From assembly GCF_030269445.1 (NCBI RefSeq), contig NZ_BSTJ01000004.1:248001-312000 (forward strand): a stretch of 64,000 bases of DNA, given 5' to 3'. Source of the DNA: Actinoallomurus iriomotensis. Its GTDB lineage: Bacteria > Actinomycetota > Actinomycetes > Streptosporangiales > Streptosporangiaceae. Position numbers and translations under genes: made by a program. Under the pieces are notes generated by a model. It was not told the DNA's origin. It worked only from the letters and a program-made list of their open reading frames with translations, and did no database searches. Shown here piece by piece: positions 43,012-51,942 of the stretch. The first letter of the stretch is position 1, and each line of letters opens with the position of its first letter.

Positions 43012-44205
43012 TCACCAGGCGACCGGCACTTCGAGGAGCCCCTCCATCAGGGCGCCCTCATTGCGTCGCAGCTCCGCCGGGGAGACGGTCAGTCGCAGCT
43101 CCGGCAGCCGGCGGAGCAGGGTCTCGATCGCCATCTGGAGCTGGAGACGCGCCAGAGCGGCGCCGACGCAGAAGTGCGGCCCGACGCTGAACGTGAGGTG
43201 GTGCGCCTCCCCGCGGCCGACGTCGAACTCGTCGGGCCGGTCGATGACCGAGGCGTCGACGTTCGCCGACTCGATGACCGGGATGACGCTCGTCCCCTTC
43301 GGGATCGTCCGGCCGCCGATCTCGATGTCCTCGGTCACGTAGCGCAGCATCGACAGCGAGGAGCCGAGCAGCTTGAGGCGGAGCAGCTCCTCCACCGCCT
43401 GCGGGACCAGGCCTGGATCCTCCCGCAGCTTCTTCGCCTGGTCGGGGTGGGTGAGCAGCACGGCCACGCTCGCGCTCAGCTGCGCGGCGGTGGTCTCGTA
43501 GCCGACGAGCAGCAGCAGGCGGGACCACCAGTGCAGCTCGTACTCGCTGAGCCGGCCGTCCTCGGTGTCCCGTACGCCGATCAGGGCGCTGATGAGGTCG
43601 TCCCTCGGGCGTTCCCGCTTCTCCTTGATCAGGTCGGCCATGTACCCGTTCAGCTCGCCCATCGCCCGGCCGATCTCCTCGCGGCCGAACTTGCTCACCG
43701 ACAGGAACGCGTCGGTCCAGCCGCGGAAGCGATCCCGGTCCTCCACCGGCACGCCGAGCAGCTCGCAGATGATCCTGATCGTCATCGGGAACGACAGCGC
43801 CGTGTTCAGGTCCGCGGGCGGACCAGCGGCGATCATGCCGTCGACGAGCTCGTCGGCCACCTTCTGCACGTGCGGGCGCAGGTTCTCCACGCGGGTCGCG
43901 GTGAACGCCTTCATGACGAGACGGCGCAGACGGGTGTGGGCGGGCGGGTCCGGATCCATCTTCGAGTCCTGGAACATCATGTTGTTCTTGCTCATCCGCG
44001 CGGCGCCCGGACGCATGATGTTGCGGCTCACGTGGGGGTGGCACAGGAGCGTGCGGATGTCCTCGTACCGCGTCACGAGCCACGCGACGTCGCCGCTCGG
44101 CAGCGTCGCGGGCACGACCGGCTCGTCCCGCAGGGTCCGGAGCTCCTCGGGCGGATCCAGCGCGGCGGCGCGCCGGAACGGGTAGGGGCAGGGAGTCTCA
44201 GTCAT
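43012..44205 (-). CDS. Cytochrome P450 (tandem pair, copy A)
   Basis: 397 residues. I-helix LLLLVGYETTAAQL, EXXR EELLRLKLL, and heme loop FSVGPHFCVG with Cys346. AGGAGG precedes the ATG at 44205. It is related to the neighbouring P450 along its whole length (DPPEELRTLRDEPVVPATLP, SLSMLRYVTEDIEI, VPVAW C-terminus), which points to tandem duplication. The adjacent ferredoxin is its probable electron donor. The oxidised position on the product is unknown. Confidence 0.93.
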   Translation of the reverse strand: MTETPCPYPFRRAAALDPPEELRTLRDEPVVPATLPSGDVAWLVTRYEDIRTLLCHPHVSRNIMRPGAARMSKNNMMFQDSKMDPDPPAHTRLRRLVMKAFTATRVENLRPHVQKVADELVDGMIAAGPPADLNTALSFPMTIRIICELLGVPVEDRDRFRGWTDAFLSVSKFGREEIGRAMGELNGYMADLIKEKRERPRDDLISALIGVRDTEDGRLSEYELHWWSRLLLLVGYETTAAQLSASVAVLLTHPDQAKKLREDPGLVPQAVEELLRLKLLGSSLSMLRYVTEDIEIGGRTIPKGTSVIPVIESANVDASVIDRPDEFDVGRGEAHHLTFSVGPHFCVGAALARLQLQMAIETLLRRLPELRLTVSPAELRRNEGALMEGLLEVPVAW

Positions 44206-44323
44206 GTGCCCTCCTCTGGCGACGATGCCCGGGACCGACGACACGGCCGGGGAACGACATGGCAGGCCCACGGTCGCACCGCCGGCTCGCGGCGAACGCG
44301 ACCTTCGCTCGACGACGGCGGCC

Positions 44324-45463
44324 TCACCAGGCGACGGGAACCTGGACGAAGCCCTGCATGAACGAGTCGTCGTGGCGGCGCAGCTCCCCGACGGGGACCG
44401 CGAGCCGCAGGCCTGGCAGGGTGACCAGCAGTTCCTCCAGCGCGATCTCCAGCTGCACGCGGGCCAGCGCGGCGCCGAGGCAGTAGTGCGGCCCCACGCT
44501 GAACGCGAGATGGTGGTTCCCGCCGCGGGTGATGTCGAGCCGGAACGGTTCGGGGAACACGGTCTCGTCGTAGTTCGCCGACTCCAGCACGCAGATCAGG
44601 CTCGCGCCCTTCGGCACGGTCACGCCGGCGACCTCGATGTCCTCCTTGACGTACCGGAGCATGGACAGCGAGCACCCCACCACCTGGCAGCGCAGCAGCT
44701 CGTCCACGGCCCCGCGCATCAGGCTCAGGTCGTCTCTGAGCAGCGCGAGCTGGTCGGGATGGCCCAGCAGGGTGACCACGAGACCGCCGAGCTCGGTGGC
44801 GGTCGTCTCGTTCCCCGCCATGAGGATCGCCACGCACCAGTGCAGCAGCTCATGTTCGCTGAGGCGCCCGTCCTCGGAGTCACCGACCTCGATGAGCGCG
44901 CTGATCAGGTCGTTCGCCGGCGTCTCCCGCCTCGCGGCGACCAGGCCCTGCATCCGCAGCCACATCTCGCGGGCCGACGCCGAGCACAGGGCGTCCTGCT
45001 CGTCCCGTGGCACGCCGAGCAGGTCGCCGAGCACGCGTACGGAGAACGGCGCGGCGAACGAGGCCAGCAGGTCGGCGGGCGGTGAACCCGACGTCATCGC
45101 GGCGAGGAGCTCCCGCGCGGCCTCGCGGATCAGCGGGCGCATCCGCTCGACGCGGCCGGCGGTGAACGCCCTGGCGAGGACGCGGCGCATGCGCGTGTGC
45201 TCCGGAGGGTCCATGTCCACGAAGCCGATCGCCTTCTTGCGCTCCTTGACCATCCGCTCGCCGTCCGGCCGGTTGCGGTTCCGGCTCAACCGGGGGTCGG
45301 AGAGGACCGTCCTGATGTCCTCGTACCGCGTCACCAGCCAGGCCGTCGAGCCGTCCGGGAGTACCGCCGGGACGACGGGCCGGTCGCGCAGCGTGAGGAG
45401 CTCCTTCGGCGGCTCCAGCGGGCTGGGCCACGCGAAGGGAAAGGCGATGGGGTCCGCGTGCAC
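44324..45463 (-). CDS. Cytochrome P450 (tandem pair, copy B)
   Basis: 379 residues, chosen from the GTG at 45463, which has GGGAGG seven bases upstream. I-helix AILMAGNETTATEL, EXXR DELLRCQVV, heme loop FSVGPHYCLG with Cys328. Full-length similarity to copy A and the same VPVAW ending show common origin. The 118-base gap to copy A may hold a second promoter. It is divergent from the Tat-signal protein gene. Confidence 0.92.
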   Translation of the reverse strand: MHADPIAFPFAWPSPLEPPKELLTLRDRPVVPAVLPDGSTAWLVTRYEDIRTVLSDPRLSRNRNRPDGERMVKERKKAIGFVDMDPPEHTRMRRVLARAFTAGRVERMRPLIREAARELLAAMTSGSPPADLLASFAAPFSVRVLGDLLGVPRDEQDALCSASAREMWLRMQGLVAARRETPANDLISALIEVGDSEDGRLSEHELLHWCVAILMAGNETTATELGGLVVTLLGHPDQLALLRDDLSLMRGAVDELLRCQVVGCSLSMLRYVKEDIEVAGVTVPKGASLICVLESANYDETVFPEPFRLDITRGGNHHLAFSVGPHYCLGAALARVQLEIALEELLVTLPGLRLAVPVGELRRHDDSFMQGFVQVPVAW

Positions 45464-45667
45464 AGGATGCCTCCCGGAGTCGAAGGCCGCCGCCCGCCGG
45501 CGCCGCGGCCCGTGGTCGCGATCGAGGCGGCATCCTGCCAACACCGGCTGGAGAACCGCTCCAGCGAGGTTGGGGCGCCTCCCCGTACGGCGGCCGGTCG
45601 CGCGGGCGGTTCGCCGCACGGGCGTTCCGGTAGCTGCCGCTTCAGAGATGCTCCAGCACGGTTCGAC

Positions 45668-45702
45668 CGGGTTCTGCCGACACTGTCGGTCGGCAGAACC
45701 CG
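45668..45702. promoter_or_regulatory. 35-bp operator-like inverted repeat upstream of the Tat-signal protein
   Basis: Perfect 14-base arms (CGGGTTCTGCCGAC and its complement) with a seven-base spacer, 39 bases before the ATG at 45742. It lies in the 278-base divergent gap with the P450 pair and could be an operator or an RNA hairpin. Confidence 0.6.
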
Positions 45703-45741
45703 CCCGGACCTCCGGCGGGAACCGACGTCACAGGAGATGCC

Positions 45742-46266
45742 ATGGCCGACGTGGGAGATGACATGTCTGACGAGCGCGCCGCGCTGAACCGCCGGCGCCT
45801 GCTGAGAACCGGCGCCGTCGCCGCACCGGCCGGACTCGCGGCCACGCTCCTGGGCGGCCTTGCGGCGTCCGCGGACGCCGAAACGGACACCTCGGGCTCG
45901 CTGGTCGGAAGCTGGGCGGTCACCATCACGTTTCCCGGCAGCACCCAGGAGTCCGAGCGGGGTCTGTTCGCGTTCATGCCCGGCGGTGTGATCATCGAGA
46001 CCAACACCCGCTCGAAGTACCCGGGCATCGGCTCCTGGCGCATGACCGGGGCCAGTACGTTCGCGTTCGTCTTCCGCGAGCAGGCCTTCGACGCGACCGG
46101 GGCCTACGTCGGTGAGATCCACGTGGCGCAGACCGGGAGGCTGACCTCCTCCACCGCGTTCACCTGCGACGGGACCGGCACCATCCACGACCCGTCCGGG
46201 AATCCGGTCACCACGGTGACGAGCCACGGCGACGCCGTCCGCTACACGACCGCCGACACCACGTGA
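45742..46266 (+). CDS. Tat-exported small beta-rich protein, function unknown
   Basis: 174 residues. The N-terminus NRRRLLRTGAVAAPAG then a hydrophobic stretch and ASADA is a twin-arginine signal with a cleavage site near residue 47. The remaining 125 residues alternate short strands (GSWAVTITFPG, GLFAFMPGGVIIETN, GIGSWRMTGASTFAFVF) as in small lipocalin-like barrels, but no family is certain. AGGAG lies before the ATG. Export suggests a role outside the membrane in product binding, resistance or a late step. Confidence 0.75.
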   Translation: MADVGDDMSDERAALNRRRLLRTGAVAAPAGLAATLLGGLAASADAETDTSGSLVGSWAVTITFPGSTQESERGLFAFMPGGVIIETNTRSKYPGIGSWRMTGASTFAFVFREQAFDATGAYVGEIHVAQTGRLTSSTAFTCDGTGTIHDPSGNPVTTVTSHGDAVRYTTADTT

Positions 46267-46281
46267 GCGGCCGCCGGTCGT

Positions 46282-46319
46282 GACGATGCCGGGGACGCGT
46301 TCGCGTCCCCGGCATCGTC
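46282..46319. terminator. Bidirectional terminator hairpin
   Basis: An 18-base perfect stem (46282-46299 with 46302-46319; GACGATGCCGGGGACGCG on the left) between the converging Tat-protein and phosphotransferase-like genes. It marks the end of the long acc operon on the minus strand. Confidence 0.85.
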
Positions 46320-46337
46320 GCGTGCCGTGAACCGCCC

Positions 46338-48773
46338 CTACTCCACGGTCTCGACCACGCCGCTCTGCCCGTCGACCGTGACGACCTGCCCGTCGCGCAG
46401 CGTACGAGTGGCCCGGCCCGTCGCCAGGACGGCCGGCACCCGGTACTCACGCGCGATGATCGCCGGGTGCGACAGCAGCCCGCCGCTGTCGGTGACGAGC
46501 GCGCCGACGCACGGGAACAGCACCGACCATTCCGGGCTGGTCTCCGGACAGACGAGCACGTCGCCCGGACGGAGCTTGCCGAACTCCGACACGTCCGCGA
46601 TGACGCGCACCGGGCCCGTGTAGGTCCCCGGAGACGCGGCGACCCCGCGCAGAGCGCCGTTCTCCGGCTCCCCCGCGGAGCCCTGCGCGGACTGGAACTC
46701 GCTCGTCACCCAGCCGAAGACCCGCAGCGCGTACTGGGCCTCCTCCGGCAGCCGGGAGAACTTGTCCTCCATGTCCCCGCCGCCCCAGCCGGCGGGCGGC
46801 TCCCCGTACACCGGCGGACCGGGGTTGACCCGCGCCCACTCCCGCTCGCCCTCTCGGCGTGCGACCAGTGTTCGCCGGGGCTCCCCGTCGCCCAGTGCGG
46901 CCAGCGCCTCCTCGATCGTCAGCAGGAACACGTCGGCCTCCCGGCCGATCTGCTCCCGCCGGGCCAGCCTCCGGCCGAGTTCGAGCACGGCGTACCGGAC
47001 CAGGCCGCCGGTCAGCGCGGTGTAGAAGGCCTTGTCGTCGCGGACCGGGTAGGCCGCCTGGGCCCGGACGAGCGCCCGGTCGAACCGCTCCCGGTCGGTG
47101 TCGGGTCGCTCGGCGAGCAGCGCGCGGGCCTCGGCCACGGCCTCGTCGCGTGCCTCCAGCAACCCTGCGGTCCGCAGCTCCGGCCGGTTCATCTGGTCGC
47201 GGATCAGCCCGAGGACCAGGACCGGACGCTCCGCGAGCGTCTGCTCGGTCAGGTCGACGCCCACGCTGCGGTGGCAGAAGTCCCGCAGATAGGCGGCGAA
47301 GCGTTCGGCGAACTCGGCGTCCGAGTCCGCCAGCCCGCCGGACAGCGCCTCCTCCGGGTCGTCGAGCAGTTTCCGGACGGCCGGCCTGGACCGGGCGACG
47401 CGGGCGCACTCGGCCAGCGCGAGCGCCGGCTCCGTCGTCTTGCCCGGACCGCCGCTGAGCAGGCGCATGGTCTGCCGTACGTCCCAGCCGAGCAGGTCGC
47501 GGACGAGCAGGCCGAACTCCCCGACGAGGAACATCGAGGCCGAGGCGAGCCTGAAGTGCGTCTCGTGGACCTCTTCGACGAGGTCGAGGACGACGGACAC
47601 GTGCCGGAGCAGCGCCTCGTCGTCCAGCGCGCCGAGGTCGACGTCACGCAGTGCGGCCGTCTTCGTCGCGAGGGCGTCCTGGCCGCGCTCGTTCCATTCG
47701 TCGATCAGCAGCCACGCGTCGTCGCTCCGGACCGCCGCGACGATCTCCGAGACCCGCTCCATGATCTTGTCCAGGCCGTCCAGCGGCACCATGCGGGTGT
47801 ACATCCAGCCGCCCACCTCGCGGTACTCGACGCCCGCGAGGAAGCTGTACTGGAACATGTGGTGGCGCGTCGCGTTGTAGACGTCCATGAAGATCGACCT
47901 GCGCATGGGCGACCAGGGCACGCGGGAGCCGTAGTCGTCCCGTCGCCAGAAGCCCTCCGGCACCTCGACGGGGATCGGCACCCGCACGGGCGGCGGGTCC
48001 GGAAGAGCCGTGATGGGCCGCGCCTGCAGGAGCCACAGGCGGTCGTCGTCGAAGGCCCACTCGATGTCCTGCGGCGCACCGAGCCGCGCCTCGACCCGGC
48101 GCGCCAGGTCGGCCACGGCCCTGGCCTGCTCCTCGGTGATCGCGCCCTGGCCCGTCGACCTGCGGGCGGCCTCGCCGTCCCGGACCACCCACTCCTCCGG
48201 TGACGCCTGGCCCGACATCATCAGGTCTCCGACGCCGGAGACGGCGTTCACGACGACCTGGCCGCGTTCGCCGGTGACCGGGTCGGCGCTGAAGGCGTTG
48301 CCCGCGCAGACCGCCGGGACCATCCGCTGGACGAGCACGGCGACGCGGGAGGCCCGCGCGGTCCCATGGCTCTGCGCGTACGTGGTCACCTGTTCGGAGA
48401 AGGCGGAGCGCCAGCAGTCACGGACGGCGTCGAGCAGCTCCCGCTCCCCCTTGACGTGGAGCACGGTCAGGTACTGACCGGCGTACGACGCGTCCCGCAG
48501 GTCCTCCTCCGCCGCGGACGACCGCACGGCGAGGGACTGGTCCCGTAATGCCGGATCGATCTCCGCCAGCCGGGCGGCGATGTCCGCCGGCATCGACACG
48601 TCGGCGGACGGATCCCCGGCGAGGGCCCGGTCGAAGGCGTTCACGGTCACCACGACACCGTCGGGGACGGGGAATCCCGCGTTCAGCAACGCGCCGAGGA
48701 CGGCGGCCTTCCGGCCGACCAGGCCGGCGTCGCCGAGGTCGACGTCGCGTATTGGTCGTAGGTAGTCGTTCAT
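46338..48773 (-). CDS. PEP-synthase-like dikinase, rifampicin-phosphotransferase architecture, with a TTA codon
   Basis: 811 residues. Residues 1-290 are a PPDK/PEP-synthase ATP-grasp domain (AVRSSAAEEDLRDASYAGQY, ERGQVVVNAVSGVGDLM, DIEWAFDDDRLWLLQARPI). Residues about 725-811 form the swivelling phosphohistidine domain, TDSGGLLSHPAIIAREYRVP with His769, at the very C-terminus. PEP synthases carry a PEP-binding barrel after that domain; it is absent here, so the layout is that of Rph, which phosphorylates rifampicin. Codon 76 is TTA. It ends the acc operon and may protect the producer or modify a precursor. Confidence 0.85.
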   Translation of the reverse strand: MNDYLRPIRDVDLGDAGLVGRKAAVLGALLNAGFPVPDGVVVTVNAFDRALAGDPSADVSMPADIAARLAEIDPALRDQSLAVRSSAAEEDLRDASYAGQYLTVLHVKGERELLDAVRDCWRSAFSEQVTTYAQSHGTARASRVAVLVQRMVPAVCAGNAFSADPVTGERGQVVVNAVSGVGDLMMSGQASPEEWVVRDGEAARRSTGQGAITEEQARAVADLARRVEARLGAPQDIEWAFDDDRLWLLQARPITALPDPPPVRVPIPVEVPEGFWRRDDYGSRVPWSPMRRSIFMDVYNATRHHMFQYSFLAGVEYREVGGWMYTRMVPLDGLDKIMERVSEIVAAVRSDDAWLLIDEWNERGQDALATKTAALRDVDLGALDDEALLRHVSVVLDLVEEVHETHFRLASASMFLVGEFGLLVRDLLGWDVRQTMRLLSGGPGKTTEPALALAECARVARSRPAVRKLLDDPEEALSGGLADSDAEFAERFAAYLRDFCHRSVGVDLTEQTLAERPVLVLGLIRDQMNRPELRTAGLLEARDEAVAEARALLAERPDTDRERFDRALVRAQAAYPVRDDKAFYTALTGGLVRYAVLELGRRLARREQIGREADVFLLTIEEALAALGDGEPRRTLVARREGEREWARVNPGPPVYGEPPAGWGGGDMEDKFSRLPEEAQYALRVFGWVTSEFQSAQGSAGEPENGALRGVAASPGTYTGPVRVIADVSEFGKLRPGDVLVCPETSPEWSVLFPCVGALVTDSGGLLSHPAIIAREYRVPAVLATGRATRTLRDGQVVTVDGQSGVVETVE

Positions 48774-48790
48774 GGGCAACCCCTCCTGGT

Positions 48791-49843
48791 TCAGTGGTCC
48801 AGCCCGGCGACGTCGCATGCCTCACGGGCCGCCCGCAGGATCGCGCACCGGCCGTCCGTCGTCGGCGCGAAGGCGGAGACGCCCAGGGTGGTGACACCCG
48901 CGGCGGCGTACTCCTTCATGCGACCGGCGATCCGGCCGACCGGACCGAGGATGGAAATCTCATCGATGAACGCGAACGGCACGGCGTCGGCCGCGCCGCG
49001 CCGATCGCCACGCTGGACGCGCTGGTGCACCTCCATGGCCTGGTGCCCGAACCCCATCCGCTCGGCCACCGCGCAGTAGAAGTTCCGGTCGAACGACCCC
49101 ATCCCCAGGAAGTGGGCGAGATAGGGACGGACGGCGTCGGCCGCGGTCCGCACGTCCTCCGCCGGGGCCACGGGCACGCAGGCGATCACTTCGAAGCCGT
49201 CGCCGGCGCCGTCCGCCGGGACCGGCCGGCCCCGGCGGGCGGCGGCGCGGCTCTCCGCGATGACGGCGACCGACTCGGAGACCCGCGTCGGCGAGCAGAA
49301 GGTCGCGATCCAGCCATCGGCGATCTCGCCGGTCAGCCGCAGGTTCCGCGGTCCCACCGCGGCGAGGTAGATCGGCATGTCCGCCCGGACGGGCTCGGTG
49401 AACAGGCGCAGCGGCTCCCCCGTGCGTCCCGGCGGCGGGAGCCGGACGTGCGTGCCCTGGTACCGCACGGGCTCGCGCCGCAGGGCGGAACGCACCACGT
49501 CCACGTACTCCCGCGTGCGGGCGAGAGGATCGTCGAACGCGACGCCGTACCAGCCTTCGGAGACGTCCGGATTGGAGATGCCGAGCCCGAGCCGGAAGCG
49601 CCCGCCCGAGACCGCGTCGAGCGTCGACGCCGTCAGCGCCGTCAGCCCGGGCGTGCGCGCCGGAATCTGGAAGACGCTGGAGACCAGCCCCAGGCGCCGG
49701 GTGGCTCCCGCCACCATGCCCAGCACCGTGGCCGCGTCGGACCGGTAGCCCTCGGCCACCAGCGCGGACTCGTAGCCGAGCCGCTCGGCCTCACACGCCA
49801 CGACCGTGGCCCCGTCGTGGACGAGGTTGACCCCGAGCCTCAC
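48791..49843 (-). CDS. LLM-class (F420/FMN-dependent) oxidoreductase
   Basis: 350 residues of the luciferase-like TIM barrel: ATVVACEAERLGYESALVAEGY, RLGLVSSVFQIPARTPGLTA, GGRFRLGLGISNPDVSEGW and YLAAVGPRNLRLTGEIADGW. It belongs to the F420-dependent group that often reduces or oxidises carbonyl or olefin sites in secondary metabolites. The GTG at 49843 is 11 bases after the O-methyltransferase stop, inside the acc operon. The cofactor is inferred from family, not seen. Confidence 0.83.
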   Translation of the reverse strand: MRLGVNLVHDGATVVACEAERLGYESALVAEGYRSDAATVLGMVAGATRRLGLVSSVFQIPARTPGLTALTASTLDAVSGGRFRLGLGISNPDVSEGWYGVAFDDPLARTREYVDVVRSALRREPVRYQGTHVRLPPPGRTGEPLRLFTEPVRADMPIYLAAVGPRNLRLTGEIADGWIATFCSPTRVSESVAVIAESRAAARRGRPVPADGAGDGFEVIACVPVAPAEDVRTAADAVRPYLAHFLGMGSFDRNFYCAVAERMGFGHQAMEVHQRVQRGDRRGAADAVPFAFIDEISILGPVGRIAGRMKEYAAAGVTTLGVSAFAPTTDGRCAILRAAREACDVAGLDH

Positions 49844-49854
49844 GTCCGCCCCGC

Positions 49855-50895
49855 TCAGACCGGACGGGCTTCGACGATCGAGTGGGGCGGCACCCCATCG
49901 GTCACGCCGGCCAGCTCGAACCCGGCCGTCGCGAGCAGCCGTCCCCATTCGTCGCGGGTACGCTCGCCGCCGCCGAGGCACACCATCATGTCGACGTCCA
50001 TGAGCTTGCTGTAGTGCCACTCGTTGAGCGGCGGGAGCACCGCCTCGATGATCAGCACCCGGGCGTCGGCGTTCGTGCCGATCGCCTCGCGGATGCGGCG
50101 GAGGATGAGCACGCTCTTCTCGTCGTCCCAGTCGTGCAGGATCGCCCTGAGGAGGTAGGCGTCGGCCTCGGGCACCGGCCCGAAGAAGTCTCCTCTGACG
50201 CACTCCACACGGTCGGCGACGCCCTCCTCCTTCAGGACCGGCTGGGCGCCGTCGATCGCGGTGGGCAGATCGAACAGGATGCCCTGGACGCCGGGGTTCT
50301 TCCGCAGGATCGAGGCCAGGAGACGACCCTGGCCGCCGCCGATGTCGGCGATCCGGCCGAAGGCGCCGAAGTCGAAGCGGTCGGCGATCTCCGCGGCGCG
50401 CCAGTTGACCGAGGTCATCGCCCGATGGAACGTCTCGGCGGTGCCGGGGTTCTGCTCCAGGTACTCGAACCAGGACCGTCCTCCGAGTTCCTTGTCCGCG
50501 ATGGGCTCGCCGGTGCGCACGGTGTCCATCACATGTCGGTAGCAGCCCCAGGACGCGGCCTCTCCCCAGAACATGGCCATGTAGCGCATCGTCCCGGGAA
50601 CGTCGCTGCGCAGGTACTCGGCGGTCGGCGTGAGCTCGAACCCGCCGTCCGGGCGTTCGGCGAACACCCCGAGCGAGGCCGCCGCGCGCAGGAACCGGTA
50701 GAGCGAACGCTCGTCGGTGTCGGTGGCGGCCGCCAGGTCCGCCGGAGTCCGCGGCCCGTCGGCGAGGAGATCGGCGACGCCGAGGCGGGCGAGCACGTGA
50801 AGGATCTGGGAGACCCACTTTCCGGTCAGCATCATCAGGACCTGGTCCTGGGGGGACCGGCCGTCGGAGAACACAGGCAGGGGCGTGGTGATCAA
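49855..50895 (-). CDS. SAM-dependent O-methyltransferase (acetylserotonin-type)
   Basis: 346 residues if started at the TTG at 50895, which has GGGAG five bases before it; a GTG at 50913 overlaps that site. Winged-helix domain (VLARLGVADLLADGPRTPADLAA), then RIADIGGGQGRLLASILRKNP and LLRAILHDWDDEKSVLILRR with the catalytic His-Asp, and a C-terminal GGGERTRDEWGRLL. These are features of aromatic polyketide O-methyltransferases. It sits in the acc operon, the third such enzyme in the cluster. Confidence 0.9.
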   Translation of the reverse strand: MITTPLPVFSDGRSPQDQVLMMLTGKWVSQILHVLARLGVADLLADGPRTPADLAAATDTDERSLYRFLRAAASLGVFAERPDGGFELTPTAEYLRSDVPGTMRYMAMFWGEAASWGCYRHVMDTVRTGEPIADKELGGRSWFEYLEQNPGTAETFHRAMTSVNWRAAEIADRFDFGAFGRIADIGGGQGRLLASILRKNPGVQGILFDLPTAIDGAQPVLKEEGVADRVECVRGDFFGPVPEADAYLLRAILHDWDDEKSVLILRRIREAIGTNADARVLIIEAVLPPLNEWHYSKLMDVDMMVCLGGGERTRDEWGRLLATAGFELAGVTDGVPPHSIVEARPV

Positions 50896-50964
50896 CGGGA
50901 CTCCCTTCCGCACGTCAATGACCGGCCGATCGTGTCCCTCACCGCTAGAGGAGTCATCGAAGAC

Positions 50965-51930
50965 CTATCTCGCGGCCACGGACAGCCGCCGCGCGACGGA
51001 CGGCAGGAGCCACAGCGCGTTCGCCCGGCCGATCGCCGCCTTCTCCTCCGCGCCGAGCCCGGGGAACGCCTCGAACGCGCGGGTGCCCCGCTCGACCGCC
51101 TCGGCGGAGGCGGCGCACCAGTCCGTGCCGAACAGGATCCGCGAGGGGTCGGCCACCGACAGGAGGCTGGGCACGGCGGACGGAGCGGACAGCGCGAGGT
51201 CGTAGTAGAAGTGCCGGAGCGCGTCCCGGACGTCGGCCGCCGGCGTCCCCGCCGTCTCGGCGACCGCCTCCAGCCTGGTGGCCGCGTACGGCGCGAAACC
51301 CCCGGCGTGGGAGAGGATGATCGAGACCCGCGGGAATCGCTGCGGGACACCCGCCCTGATCATGCCGACCGCCGCACGTGTGGTGTCGAGCAGGAAGTCG
51401 GCGAACACCGGGGGCACGCCGGGCGCCGCGCCCGCGGGCAGGGCGAGCGGATGGACCAGGACGACCGCCGCGCGCCGGTCGAGCTCCTCGAACAGCGGAT
51501 CGAACAGAGGGTCGCCGAGGTACCGGTCCCCCGCGTGCGGCAGGAGCGTCACACCGTCCGCTCCCAGGACGTCCAGGTTGTGCCGCAGCGCCTCCAGCGC
51601 CTCGTCGAGATGCGGCATCGGCAGGGCGGCGAACAGGCCGAACCGGCCCGGCCGCTCGCGGACCAGGTCGGCGACCGCCTCGTTGGTCCGGCGGGTGAAG
51701 TCGTCGGCCTCCGACGCGGTCGGGAAGATCTCGGCCGGGATGGCGTTGGACACCACGCCCAGCTCGATCCCGTTGGCGTCCATGACCTCGATGGTGCGGT
51801 TCACGCACCAGCCGGGGCAGGGGTTCGGCGCGCCGCGTTCGGCGAGCATCGCGCCGACGGACGTCGGCAGCGCGTGGTGATGCACGTCGATGCGGTGCAC
51901 ACGGGTGTTGGATGAGAGCAGGTCGGTCAC
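50965..51930 (-). CDS. Amidohydrolase (ACMSD-like decarboxylase family)
   Basis: 321 residues of amidohydrolase_2. Metal-ligand segments are RIDVHHHALP (HxH), VVLVHPLAL, IILSHAGGFAPY and ILFGTDW, in the order of 2-amino-3-carboxymuconate semialdehyde decarboxylase and related non-oxidative decarboxylases. AGGAGG lies before the GTG at 51930. In a polyketide cluster it could decarboxylate an aromatic acid or hydrolyse a ring; the sequence does not choose. Twelve bases separate it from accC. Confidence 0.83.
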   Translation of the reverse strand: MTDLLSSNTRVHRIDVHHHALPTSVGAMLAERGAPNPCPGWCVNRTIEVMDANGIELGVVSNAIPAEIFPTASEADDFTRRTNEAVADLVRERPGRFGLFAALPMPHLDEALEALRHNLDVLGADGVTLLPHAGDRYLGDPLFDPLFEELDRRAAVVLVHPLALPAGAAPGVPPVFADFLLDTTRAAVGMIRAGVPQRFPRVSIILSHAGGFAPYAATRLEAVAETAGTPAADVRDALRHFYYDLALSAPSAVPSLLSVADPSRILFGTDWCAASAEAVERGTRAFEAFPGLGAEEKAAIGRANALWLLPSVARRLSVAAR

Positions 51931-51942
51931 GAGGCGACCCTC

